From a virus, in IMG/VR virus record IMGVR_UViG_3300034152_000419, positions 1 to 64,000 of that record: 64,000 nucleotides of DNA. One strand, 5' to 3'. Position numbers and translations under genes: made by a program. Shown here piece after piece: positions 38,988-46,433 of the stretch. Every line of letters starts with the position of its first letter. The stretch's first letter is position 1. Under the pieces are notes generated by a model. The model saw only the letters and a program-made list of their open reading frames with translations, made no database searches and was not told where the DNA came from.

Positions 38988-39248
38988 TTAAACTCCCGGA
39001 GGACTTGGGGGAGTTGTGCGTCCTCCCGTCAATAGAGCAGTCTTGTCAGAACTGCCTTTCGATGATCCGAAAAACCAGTTCACGACGGTCGTCGCGAGGA
39101 CGATCCATGCACCGACGATCATGTTCAGGATCTTTTCCAGAAAATCAGGGACCCTCTCCGGCATGAAAAAGACACTCCCGGAAATAGCCAAAAATCCGAT
39201 GAGCACTATGACCGCGATTGCAATCTGACCCTTTGTCATGTTTGTCAA
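38988..39248 (-). CDS. Holin-like two-span membrane protein
   Basis: An 86-residue protein with two transmembrane helices (IAIAVIVLIGFLAISGSVFF and LNMIVGAWIVLATTVVNWFF) and a C-terminal SSKGSSDKTALL tail; the VNWFFGSSxGSxxKT signature is common among phage holins. It should form the membrane lesion releasing or activating the endolysin. The start is a TTG (39246-39248) because AGGAGGTGA lies eight bases upstream, while the nearest ATG is nine bases further in. Confidence 0.75.
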   Translation of the reverse strand: MTNMTKGQIAIAVIVLIGFLAISGSVFFMPERVPDFLEKILNMIVGAWIVLATTVVNWFFGSSKGSSDKTALLTGGRTTPPSPPGV

Positions 39249-39263
39249 TTAGATCACCTCCTC

Positions 39264-39686
39264 TCAAAAAGATGGGGGAGCAAGATATAAATAGATCATC
39301 CACGATTTCGGATTCCCGTCCACCTCCGCCGAGGCGGAGTCCGTCGAGAGAGTCCAGTCCGAGCACTCATCCGCCGAGCACGATCTCACTTGAAAAATAT
39401 AATGACCCGCCTTGTTGAGTTGAACTGTGAATTGTGGATTGTCTCTTTGCGGGACCGTCCCCCGTGCAAGAACCGCAAAATTTTTCTCCGGTTGAATCGC
39501 CTCCCATTGATACTCTGTCAAATTTGTGTTCTCGACCTTGTCCCACGCGACCGTGAAACTCGACCCGGACGTCGCCCAGTATGTGTGAGCATCATAAAAA
39601 TCAGGGATCGTTTCCTGAGCCTGACCGGGGACAGTCAAACAGAGCATGAACAGGAGGACGACCCATATCTTGAACAGTGTTTTCAT
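39264..39686 (-). CDS. Secreted Fn3-like protein, 140 aa
   Basis: A signal peptide (IWVVLLFMLCLTVPGQAQ, probably cleaved after AQA/AQ) leads a beta-sandwich-like domain with SSFTVAWDKVENTNLTEYQWEA and HYIFQVRSCSADECSDW, typical of fibronectin type III. It lies in the lysis region and may act in the periplasm or on the cell surface. Function unknown. Confidence 0.65.
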   Translation of the reverse strand: MKTLFKIWVVLLFMLCLTVPGQAQETIPDFYDAHTYWATSGSSFTVAWDKVENTNLTEYQWEAIQPEKNFAVLARGTVPQRDNPQFTVQLNKAGHYIFQVRSCSADECSDWTLSTDSASAEVDGNPKSWMIYLYLAPPSF

Positions 39687-39758
39687 GGTCGTCCTCCCCT
39701 GTCACCTTTTAATGTTCTCACAAAGTTTTGAGCAGATCAGCCGGATCAGTTGAGCAAC

Positions 39759-40103
39759 TCACTCCGCGATGAACTCAAGATCCGTCGGGGGAGCCGGAGC
39801 AACAAAATCAAGACCGATCCCACTGAGCACCGACATCCCGGATTCGTTCCCTGCGTCGTCGATTGCCGTCAGTCCGAGATTATAGGTTCCATCGAGCGTC
39901 TGCATCGCGTCAACCCCCGTCAGATCGAGGATCTTTTTTCCCGGACTGTTCGGATCGTCCGGGAGATCAGCCGCGACGAAATCATGATTCGGTGACGTGT
40001 AATCGACCGGAGTTTCCGCCGGGGACCAGTAAAGACGATATCCCGTCACGTCCGGGGACGAGGACGGAGTGAAAGCGATTTTTCCTTTTGCGACTTGAGC
40101 CAT
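39759..40103 (-). CDS. Fn3-like phage protein, 114 aa
   Basis: Starts at the ATG at 40103 after GGGAGGTCTCAAA. A fibronectin-III-like module: GKIAFTPSSSPDVTGYRLYWSP, then YNLGLTAIDDAGNESGMS, ending VAPAPPTDLEFIAE. Without a signal peptide, it is probably a virion decoration protein that helps attachment to surfaces. Confidence 0.7.
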   Translation of the reverse strand: MAQVAKGKIAFTPSSSPDVTGYRLYWSPAETPVDYTSPNHDFVAADLPDDPNSPGKKILDLTGVDAMQTLDGTYNLGLTAIDDAGNESGMSVLSGIGLDFVAPAPPTDLEFIAE

Positions 40104-40134
40104 TTTGAGACCTCCCTTTTTGATTTTGGGTTTT

Positions 40135-40554
40135 TTAATACGGATTGACATATCCGCGAACACCCGCCCGACTTGTGATCGGACGAATTTTAACAAACGC
40201 ATTATATTTGATTGCATCGTCAACCGTCCTCACGAATGATCCGCCTCCCGATGCACCGAGAGACAGTTCCCGATTCAAAACAATTTCGACATGAACGACT
40301 TTGTGATTCGAGTTCTCCCAAAAAACGAGGTCCCCCGAATCCGGGATGACGACTTGATTTTCTGAAAACATTTTCCACAGTTGAGCCGCAGTCCAGTCGC
40401 CGCCACGAGCGAGGACGCCGACGGATTTCAAACACTCGATGACCAGACCTGAGCAATCAAACGACGACGGATCATCTCCTCCCCATGTATAAAATTTTCC
40501 CCAGTTCCGCCGCGCGACATCGAGCACGATCTGTCGTTTCTGAGTCTCGTTCAT
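40135..40554 (-). CDS. NlpC/P60 endolysin
   Basis: A 139-residue papain-like peptidase. YTWGGDDPSSFDCSGLVIECL holds the catalytic Cys34, and VVHVEIVL holds His88, with a polar residue in the following KIRPI strand. It should cleave gamma-D-Glu-meso-DAP peptides or similar in peptidoglycan. It is the full length for a single-domain NlpC/P60 and lies in the lysis cassette. Confidence 0.85.
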   Translation of the reverse strand: MNETQKRQIVLDVARRNWGKFYTWGGDDPSSFDCSGLVIECLKSVGVLARGGDWTAAQLWKMFSENQVVIPDSGDLVFWENSNHKVVHVEIVLNRELSLGASGGGSFVRTVDDAIKYNAFVKIRPITSRAGVRGYVNPY

Positions 40555-41540
40555 TTTTCACCTCCCCCGAAAATAAAGTGACCGTCTGTTTTCCAGTATT
40601 CGAGAAACTCTGTGAGATCCCTCATTCGGTTGACCTCAATCAGTTTTTTTTGTGCTCCGCATTTTTCCCGGATCTTTTCCATCACACCGTTTGTCCTCCG
40701 GGGAGAGGTGACAAAATAATTTGACGCATACTTGAGAGCCTCTGCCTCATCGGAGTGCATATAGACTGCCGTCATCCGGTTTTTGTGGTAATCCTCATAG
40801 CGATAATTATATCCTCTCTTGTCTCCGTGATGAAAAAGCGTCCCCCACGGATAGATATATTTTGAGATCCCCATGACCGCGAGTGTATAATTGACAAAGT
40901 TCTCGCCTCCACCATAGATCCCCAGTGTCGGAGGAAAACCGCCGAGCATAGCAAAGATTTCTCGCGTCATAAGCATCCCACAGAGACTCATGACCGGGAC
41001 CTCAAAAACGTCGTCGTGTCCTTTGAAATTCATAAATTTATAGTGATATTTCGCCGTCTCCTCATCGAAATCCATCTGATAGATCAGACGTTGTTTTTCG
41101 AGGATCTGATATGTGAGAGGGAGAGACAGTGTCCCCGCGAGATCGACATGAGCGTCCTCATAATACATGAACATATCATGGAGAGAGTTTTGTGACGGAA
41201 TCACGTGTCCATCCATGAACCACAGAAACCGACCGGAGGATTGTTTGACTCCCTCGTTTTTTGCTTGCCAGTGACTCAACCGCTCATCATATCTAACATA
41301 TTTGAGCCAGTCGAAAAACTTTGAGACCTGTTTGATGTGTCCCTCTTTTGCTTTCCCGTCTTTGCCGATGTGATCGTGACCTCTGTCCGGTTCGCGACAG
41401 TCGGGACCGTCAATATAATTATCGACCGCGATGATCTCAAAATCCACTTTGTCGATCAGTTGCTCCGCAATCGCCCGGATCGTGAAAGCGATGTTCGCCC
41501 ATTCATTACAAAATGGAATTATTATTGATAGATCACTCAT
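40551..41540 (-). CDS. Family 2 glycosyltransferase
   Basis: A 329-residue GT-A enzyme: SIIIPFCNEWANIAFTI at the N-terminus, FEIIAVDNY, WFMDGH as the metal-binding DxH/DxD equivalent, and later PVMSLCGMLMTREIFAMLGGF with the GGGENFVNY acidic catalytic region. The GMLMTRxxFxxLGGF order is typical of polypeptide/lipid-linked GT2 enzymes. It transfers a sugar to an unknown acceptor in the first carbohydrate island. Confidence 0.85.
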   Translation of the reverse strand: MSDLSIIIPFCNEWANIAFTIRAIAEQLIDKVDFEIIAVDNYIDGPDCREPDRGHDHIGKDGKAKEGHIKQVSKFFDWLKYVRYDERLSHWQAKNEGVKQSSGRFLWFMDGHVIPSQNSLHDMFMYYEDAHVDLAGTLSLPLTYQILEKQRLIYQMDFDEETAKYHYKFMNFKGHDDVFEVPVMSLCGMLMTREIFAMLGGFPPTLGIYGGGENFVNYTLAVMGISKYIYPWGTLFHHGDKRGYNYRYEDYHKNRMTAVYMHSDEAEALKYASNYFVTSPRRTNGVMEKIREKCGAQKKLIEVNRMRDLTEFLEYWKTDGHFIFGGGEK

Positions 41541-41931
41541 CCTTGAATCCTCTGAGTTTTAACAGTTCCCGTTTCAGGATAGGAAAAACGGGGACCAGAT
41601 CGGGAGCAAGTTCGACGACATCCTCCACCTTGATCGAGGCAAAATGGACGACGGTCGATTTCATCATTCGCGCCTGTGTCCCTTTGGGAGTTGCGTCCTG
41701 AACATCCCTGAAAAATCCCGCCGACTTTTTCAAATGTCCATAATAATCAACCGCGAGGGATACAGAGCAGTCGATTTCGAGACCGACAAGTTTCCCGAAT
41801 CTCTGTTTCGACAGTTTCCCGTTTCTGACCGGGACCATCTCCTCCCGTCCGATTTTGCCACCTTGCACACCCCGGATGATCACATCGTTCTCAAATTTCA
41901 GGAGAACATTTTTGAAATCGCTCTGATCCAT
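41533..41931 (-). CDS. Hypothetical protein, 132 aa
   Basis: Not recognised. It is strand-rich (ENDVIIRGVQGGKIGREEMVPVRNG) with KLVGLEIDCSVSLAVDYYGHL and a C-terminal helix. It overlaps the glycosyltransferase gene and belongs to the same island; it could be a small carbohydrate-modifying or binding protein. Confidence 0.6.
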   Translation of the reverse strand: MDQSDFKNVLLKFENDVIIRGVQGGKIGREEMVPVRNGKLSKQRFGKLVGLEIDCSVSLAVDYYGHLKKSAGFFRDVQDATPKGTQARMMKSTVVHFASIKVEDVVELAPDLVPVFPILKRELLKLRGFKDE

Positions 41932-41934
41932 GTG

Positions 41935-42558
41935 TCATCCTTTTTTAAATGGGATTTTTTCCAGTATCATGACCCCCTCAAGTTCGAGGTCGAATCTGTA
42001 TTCCATGAACAGGACCCGGAATGAAAACCCGGACGACAGATTGTCCGCGAACTTGTCGAACAAAAAACCCAGTGACGAGATCGGTGAAAAGTGCGCCTTG
42101 TTTCCCGTTCCCTTTGGTTCGATGGGAGTGAACACCGAAACACGATTCCCGATCCCCATTAATTGAATCACATTGAAAATTGAACGGTCCAGATTTCGAC
42201 AGTGTTCAAAAACATGAGACGCATGAATATCAAACTTTTTTCCATGCAGTCCGAGAGAGTGTGTGAGCAGTTGATCGACATCCCCACGTCGAATCCGCAG
42301 TCCCGCCTCACGACCCCGATTGACCCGTTCCCTGACGATCTCAACCCCGATGACATCCGAAATCAAACGAGTCTCAAGCATCGCGAGAATCTCGGTCCCA
42401 TCCCCACAACCGAGCACGAGAACCGGATCACTCAAAAAGTGCGAGGATTCGCGAGCGTTGCGAATCGCACGGAGACCCATCCGGGACGGTCGATCTCCCG
42501 CCTTTGCTCCGCCGCTTGAGTTCGAGCAAAATCTCCTCTGTATCTCCTCATAACTCAT
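41935..42558 (-). CDS. SAM-dependent methyltransferase
   Basis: A 207-residue class I methyltransferase: SDPVLVLGCGDGTEILAML is motif I, VIGVEIV the acidic end of strand 2, FDIHASHVFEHC motif IV-like, and VSVFTPIEPKGTG a later strand. The HVFEH loop resembles sugar or lipid methyltransferases. Substrate unknown, probably in glycan synthesis. Confidence 0.75.
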   Translation of the reverse strand: MSYEEIQRRFCSNSSGGAKAGDRPSRMGLRAIRNARESSHFLSDPVLVLGCGDGTEILAMLETRLISDVIGVEIVRERVNRGREAGLRIRRGDVDQLLTHSLGLHGKKFDIHASHVFEHCRNLDRSIFNVIQLMGIGNRVSVFTPIEPKGTGNKAHFSPISSLGFLFDKFADNLSSGFSFRVLFMEYRFDLELEGVMILEKIPFKKG

Positions 42559-42890
42559 TTAAACACCTTGACCGTGACCTGTCCGATTGAGAAAAATGAA
42601 TCCGATCCGATTGTGAGCATGTATTGTCCCATCGAATCAGATCCCGCCGTCAGTATCAGACCGAATGTCACCTCCGTGCCGGGAGGGATCGGTTTGATGT
42701 GTGTGATACTCATCGAGACACAGACCGCTTTGTCACCGAGAGATCTCCACACAGTATCATTGACCAGAGCACACAGGAGACCATTCGGGACCTGACGTCC
42801 CTCGCGATATTTTTCTCCGATCAAGTCCCCATAAGCCTCGATCATCTCCGATGTGACAGTGAATTTTCTTTCGACTGAGTTCATCCCCAT
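42555..42890 (-). CDS. MaoC/hotdog-fold protein
   Basis: A 111-residue protein that begins FTVTSEMIEAYGDLIGE and continues VPNGLLCALVNDTVWRSLG, IKPIPPGTEVTFGLIL and ITVKVF-like strands, the layout of MaoC dehydratases and FabZ-type hotdog proteins. The usual Asp/His catalytic pair is not evident, so it may bind rather than convert an acyl group. It is an unusual gene within a phage sugar island. Confidence 0.6.
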   Translation of the reverse strand: MGMNSVERKFTVTSEMIEAYGDLIGEKYREGRQVPNGLLCALVNDTVWRSLGDKAVCVSMSITHIKPIPPGTEVTFGLILTAGSDSMGQYMLTIGSDSFFSIGQVTVKVFK

Positions 42891-44173
42891 GTCTCCGAAT
42901 CCCCGAAAATCGGGAGATAATGTCGATTATAAATATAATCCCAGTTGTGAAATTGCCGATGAAAAGTTTTGCAGTTGATTGATTCATTCTCTCTCATCCG
43001 CCCGACGATCAGTGCCGCGACGAGATCAAAATATTCCCGCTCTGAAACTGCGTGTTTCGGTTTCACCTCGAACGATCCGAAATTGACAAACAGGGATGAG
43101 AATCCGTGAACCTCAAGCATCATGTCGAGCGACTTGTTGAGCACGACCAGACATCCCCCCGCGAGAGCCGCCTCAAGTCCGATCAGACCGAATGACTCCT
43201 CCTGTGTCGGATAGATCATCACATTCGAGCACATCAAAAGTTCCCGGACCATTCTGATCGGGACCCCTGTTTTATATTTTTCTGAAAACCGGGATGTGAA
43301 AAAGAACTCCTGACGTGTGAGTCCGTTCCGCATCGCAATCCTCTCAAAATGCTCGACGTCCTGCATAGGTTCCCGACCCGTCGCCCATGAGTTACAGACA
43401 CACAGACACACCGAGAATCCCATTTTTTTGAACGCTCGAAAAAGAATAATCACATCTCGGAGATGTTTTGCCTTGAGCCTGTCCGATCCGACCGGATAGA
43501 TCTGAACGATGTCCGATTGCAGGAGACCCGGATAATTTTTAATCAAAAGATCCGTCTCAGGATCGAACTCCATAAACGACCGGAGATCTTTGATGTGAGG
43601 GATCACTTTCACGTCCGCGACTTTGCACTGATATGCAGTCGCGACCCGGAGAGCGTCCGTCTTGTTCGGATAAATGAGTTTGTGTCCGGGACCATATCTT
43701 TTCAGATTCCACCAGTCAAAACCCTGAGCCGGGAGAGAGTGAATCCAGTGTAAATATTTTATCAGATGTCCCTCCCTCCGCAGTTCCCGACCGGACTCCA
43801 TCAACGCGAGAGCATAGGGGAGATTCCATCCCGTGAAAACAAAATCGTGAGTGAAAACGAAATCAGATCCGGGGAGGATATTTTTCAGCACGTGTGAGAT
43901 CTTTTTGACGTCTGCCTTGTGCTCCTCGGAGATCTCTTTTTCGCTCCGGTAGTCAACAAGATCCGGTTGAGGTAGAGCCGGAAAAACCTCGACCCCCAGT
44001 TCCCGGAAAAACTTTTCACCCCGACTCTCATCGTTGAATTGTTCGGAGACGACGACACAGACATCGTGTCCGTGTTCGGTGAGCATCCGGCATTGATCCT
44101 TGACAATACCAGTCAAAGAATATCCCGGATGGAAATCGGTGAAATTTGTAAGGATGGAAATTTTCTTTTTCAT
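42881..44173 (-). CDS. GT4-type (group 1) glycosyltransferase
   Basis: A 430-residue GT-B enzyme. The N-terminal domain starts KISILTNFTDFHPGYSLTGIV; the C-terminal nucleotide-sugar domain has IVQIYPVGSDRLKAKH and YPTQEESFGLIGLEAALAGG, the E-x7-E motif of GT4. It probably uses a nucleotide sugar to extend a surface or virion glycan. First gene of the carbohydrate island in transcription order. Confidence 0.85.
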   Translation of the reverse strand: MKKKISILTNFTDFHPGYSLTGIVKDQCRMLTEHGHDVCVVVSEQFNDESRGEKFFRELGVEVFPALPQPDLVDYRSEKEISEEHKADVKKISHVLKNILPGSDFVFTHDFVFTGWNLPYALALMESGRELRREGHLIKYLHWIHSLPAQGFDWWNLKRYGPGHKLIYPNKTDALRVATAYQCKVADVKVIPHIKDLRSFMEFDPETDLLIKNYPGLLQSDIVQIYPVGSDRLKAKHLRDVIILFRAFKKMGFSVCLCVCNSWATGREPMQDVEHFERIAMRNGLTRQEFFFTSRFSEKYKTGVPIRMVRELLMCSNVMIYPTQEESFGLIGLEAALAGGCLVVLNKSLDMMLEVHGFSSLFVNFGSFEVKPKHAVSEREYFDLVAALIVGRMRENESINCKTFHRQFHNWDYIYNRHYLPIFGDSETWG

Positions 44174-44225
44174 CTGAGCCTCCTGTCATGATTCTCTGCC
44201 GAGTCTGATTCAGGATCAGTTTATA

Positions 44226-44957
44226 TTAAACCGTCAGGGAGATCTCCTCGACGGTGATATCAACGATATATGCCGCCCCTGCACCGTAGTTCATACCGAG
44301 CATCAAATAATTCATCGTGTCAGTACTTGTCAATGTGTGTGCTATTAAAGATCCGACCTGAACCGAAAAATCGGGATCGGAATAAACTCTTTGTTGGATC
44401 TGTGCTCCGACCCGTTTCATCTCGATAAAATAATCTGTATCAAGAGAATGGGATAAATTTGAGGTTGAGATTGAGTTCGTCCCGTCCACCGCTCCGCCGC
44501 ATGTCAAATATGGATTCGGAGATCCTCCCTGATAGGATCTTACATAATTATAATCATAATCCGCCACGAGTCCGCTCCACCAGCAATCCGCCTCCTCACC
44601 GAGTCCGAACCAAAAAAAAGCATTTTGATGCGTTTTGCTCCCTCGCCGAAATTTGACTCTGAGTGTGTAATCCCCACTGATCGGAGAGTCAAGTTCACGA
44701 GAGGCATGAGCACAGACATTTGATAGTCCCTCGTTTGTATAAATACCATCCCCGGAAATGACCCAGTCGCCGCCCGGATCGACGATTGTGTGTTGAAAAG
44801 CAGGATATGTCCCTTTTAAAAATTCCTGAACCGACCGATTTTCAGCTTTGCCTCCCTGTGTCCGGTTGACATCTCCGATCCCCAGTCCTCCGATGATTGA
44901 TGTGTTCGGAGTTCCGCGACCGGGACCTCCCCCTCGGATCGAAAATGTCTTTGCCAT
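44226..44957 (-). CDS. Tail-fibre-region protein with ConA-like fold
   Basis: Starts at the ATG at 44957 after CGGAGGTGTGCT. The 243 residues include a glycine-rich N-terminus and a beta-sandwich-like remainder (GDYTLRVKFRRGS, NAFFWFGLGEEADCWWSGLVADYDYNYV, TDYFIEMKRVGAQIQQRVYSDPD). This is the style of laminin-G/concanavalin sugar-binding domains. Likely a receptor-binding or decoration protein. A 16-bp dyad lies 19 bases upstream of its start. Confidence 0.55.
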   Translation of the reverse strand: MAKTFSIRGGGPGRGTPNTSIIGGLGIGDVNRTQGGKAENRSVQEFLKGTYPAFQHTIVDPGGDWVISGDGIYTNEGLSNVCAHASRELDSPISGDYTLRVKFRRGSKTHQNAFFWFGLGEEADCWWSGLVADYDYNYVRSYQGGSPNPYLTCGGAVDGTNSISTSNLSHSLDTDYFIEMKRVGAQIQQRVYSDPDFSVQVGSLIAHTLTSTDTMNYLMLGMNYGAGAAYIVDITVEEISLTV

Positions 44958-44975
44958 AGCACACCTCCGATGATA

Positions 44976-44991
44976 GTGCACACGTGTGCAC
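44976..44991. repeat. Dispersed 16-bp dyad, copy 8 (exact)
   Basis: GTGCACACGTGTGCAC in the 36-base gap between the putative spanin-like gene (44994-45296) and the structural gene 44226-44957. No promoter is visible beside it. Confidence 0.9.
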
Positions 44992-44993
44992 AT

Positions 44994-45296
44994 TCACGAC
45001 GTTTGTTGTCGCATTAAGATCTCAATCTGTCGTTCGAGTTTCTCTTTTTCTTTTCGCAGTTGACGGATCTCATCCCGAACCTCCGGGGGAGCAGTCTGTC
45101 CACGATATCGATCCTCAAGTTTCCAGATCCGATCATTGACCTCATTGAGTCGGTCCTGTAATATCTTGAGTTCGAGTCGGATCGAGACGAGTTTCACATC
45201 CCCGGATTTCGCATATCTCTGATCGACCGCGAAAAGTGCTCCGGTAATGGAGATCAGAGCGACAATGATTCCACAAATGATCTGTGTCTTTTTCAT
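44994..45296 (-). CDS. Membrane-anchored coiled-coil protein (inner-spanin-like)
   Basis: A 100-residue protein with an N-terminal transmembrane helix (IICGIIVALISITGALFAV) and a long charged coiled coil (RLELKILQDRLNEVNDRIWKLEDRY, then EIRQLRKEKEKLERQIEIL). This is the shape of Rz-like inner spanins or holin accessories. It is 6 kb from the lipoprotein, so pairing is uncertain. Confidence 0.5.
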   Translation of the reverse strand: MKKTQIICGIIVALISITGALFAVDQRYAKSGDVKLVSIRLELKILQDRLNEVNDRIWKLEDRYRGQTAPPEVRDEIRQLRKEKEKLERQIEILMRQQTS

Positions 45297-45628
45297 AGTT
45301 CTTTCACTTTCATTTGAACATCGACCTCGAATGTCTGACCCGCCGACGTCGGCATCAAAAAAGTGACCTGATACTTTTTCCCGTCGTCTCCCGCCTGACA
45401 TAGGACACCGAGCATATTGTCCGAATATTCCCCGTCAGGATCATCCGCGAGTTTTTTCGTTGCCGTGTTCAGGACGATGCTCGTTGCGTCAGATCCGTCG
45501 GAGAGATCTTTTGCCGTGACTTGTGCCGTCGCGAGATTGATCGTCTCCGTCTCGTCTTGAACATTCAAAATCGATCCGTAAATATAGAACTCCTCCGACG
45601 GTTGTTTCTCAAACTTTTCAAGTGCCAT
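45293..45628 (-). CDS. Virion-associated hypothetical protein, 111 aa
   Basis: An acidic strand-rich protein with an EKQPSEEFYIYGSILN start and YQVTFLMPTSAGQTFEVDVQMKV end. Such small proteins often sit near head-tail or fibre genes; I cannot name the family. It couples to the spanin-like gene (ATGA) and overlaps the 54-aa gene upstream. Confidence 0.55.
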   Translation of the reverse strand: MALEKFEKQPSEEFYIYGSILNVQDETETINLATAQVTAKDLSDGSDATSIVLNTATKKLADDPDGEYSDNMLGVLCQAGDDGKKYQVTFLMPTSAGQTFEVDVQMKVKEL

Positions 45629-45782
45629 GACAGACAGCCTCCCTGAAAATCACTTTGATCTCCTCCCGCCGGAAATTATTTTCGATTTCCTCTCGACGGA
45701 TCGGAGGTTTCTCATCCTCCCGGAAAACTCTCTCCGGGATCTCGACACGCCTAAAAATTATACATTCGTTTTCAATCGACAC
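45618..45782 (-). CDS. 54-aa Arg/Glu-rich protein
   Basis: A GTG start (45780-45782) overlaps the stop of the upstream 61-aa gene. The peptide has three similar segments ending in I/F: RRVEIPERVF, RREEIENNF, RREEIKVIF, suggesting small internal repeats. It overlaps the next gene by 11 bases. The overlapped chain of tiny genes filling an otherwise empty gap supports it; function unknown. Confidence 0.45.
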   Translation of the reverse strand: MSIENECIIFRRVEIPERVFREDEKPPIRREEIENNFRREEIKVIFREAVCHGT

Positions 45783-45957
45783 GTTGACAATCCCTCCCGA
45801 AAATCCGATCCACAGTTATTCGCCGGAAAAACTTTTTGATCGTCGCTCGCCTGAAAATGCAAGTGACGACCTCTTTGATCTCGACAAATATTCCCGCATA
45901 TCCGCGAGTGACGATTCTGTGTTGATTGCCGAAACCACGTGTGACGATATATGGCAT
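45772..45957 (-). CDS. 61-aa protein with VTRG repeats
   Basis: The ATG (45955-45957) overlaps the upstream stop (TGATG). The N-terminus has two copies of a short motif, YIVTRGFG and RIVTRGYAG, which I have the impression of seeing in small phage structural-region proteins. The rest is basic. Function unknown. Confidence 0.5.
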   Translation of the reverse strand: MPYIVTRGFGNQHRIVTRGYAGIFVEIKEVVTCIFRRATIKKFFRRITVDRIFGRDCQRVD

Positions 45958-46433
45958 CACGGGACCCTTTGCCGCTCAAAGACGTTGACCACTGAGGGAG
46001 ATCCAGACTGATCAAAGAGATTGAATCTCGCGACCTCCGTCACGTTGTCGTCCTCATAAAAGATCATCTGATTATTGATGATCCTCCACCGTCCCCCCTC
46101 AATATGTTTCACAAACTCAAGATCGAGTCCGAGCGTGTCGAAATCATCGTCGAAAACTTGAAAACTGCCTCCCTTGCCGGAGGGAAAATATGTCGGATGA
46201 GTTATGACCAGATACCAGAGACCCGTTGAGTCCGGGACGAACGAGACACGATAGTTGCCGGAATCGAGTTCGACTATCGTGACCGTCAGAGAGCCTGTCA
46301 CCTCAATCCCTGACGGATTATAGAGTTTTTTCCCGAACGATCCCGGACTCAATCCCGTGACCGGATCTCCCCCCGGATCAAGGACCGTGAAATCATCTTT
46401 GACTGTCTGATCTTTTCGTCCGATAATCATCAT
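45957..46433 (-). CDS. Ig-like virion protein, 158 aa
   Basis: The N-terminal ~100 residues (DDFTVLDPGGDPVTG, VTIVELDSGNYRVSFVPDSTGLWYLVI) look like an Ig-like beta sandwich used in phage baseplate/fibre decoration. The end WRIINNQMIFYEDDNVTEVARFNLFD resembles C-termini of tail-associated proteins. It is coupled to the tailspike gene by ATGA and likely belongs to the same structure. Confidence 0.6.
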   Translation of the reverse strand: MMIIGRKDQTVKDDFTVLDPGGDPVTGLSPGSFGKKLYNPSGIEVTGSLTVTIVELDSGNYRVSFVPDSTGLWYLVITHPTYFPSGKGGSFQVFDDDFDTLGLDLEFVKHIEGGRWRIINNQMIFYEDDNVTEVARFNLFDQSGSPSVVNVFERQRVP

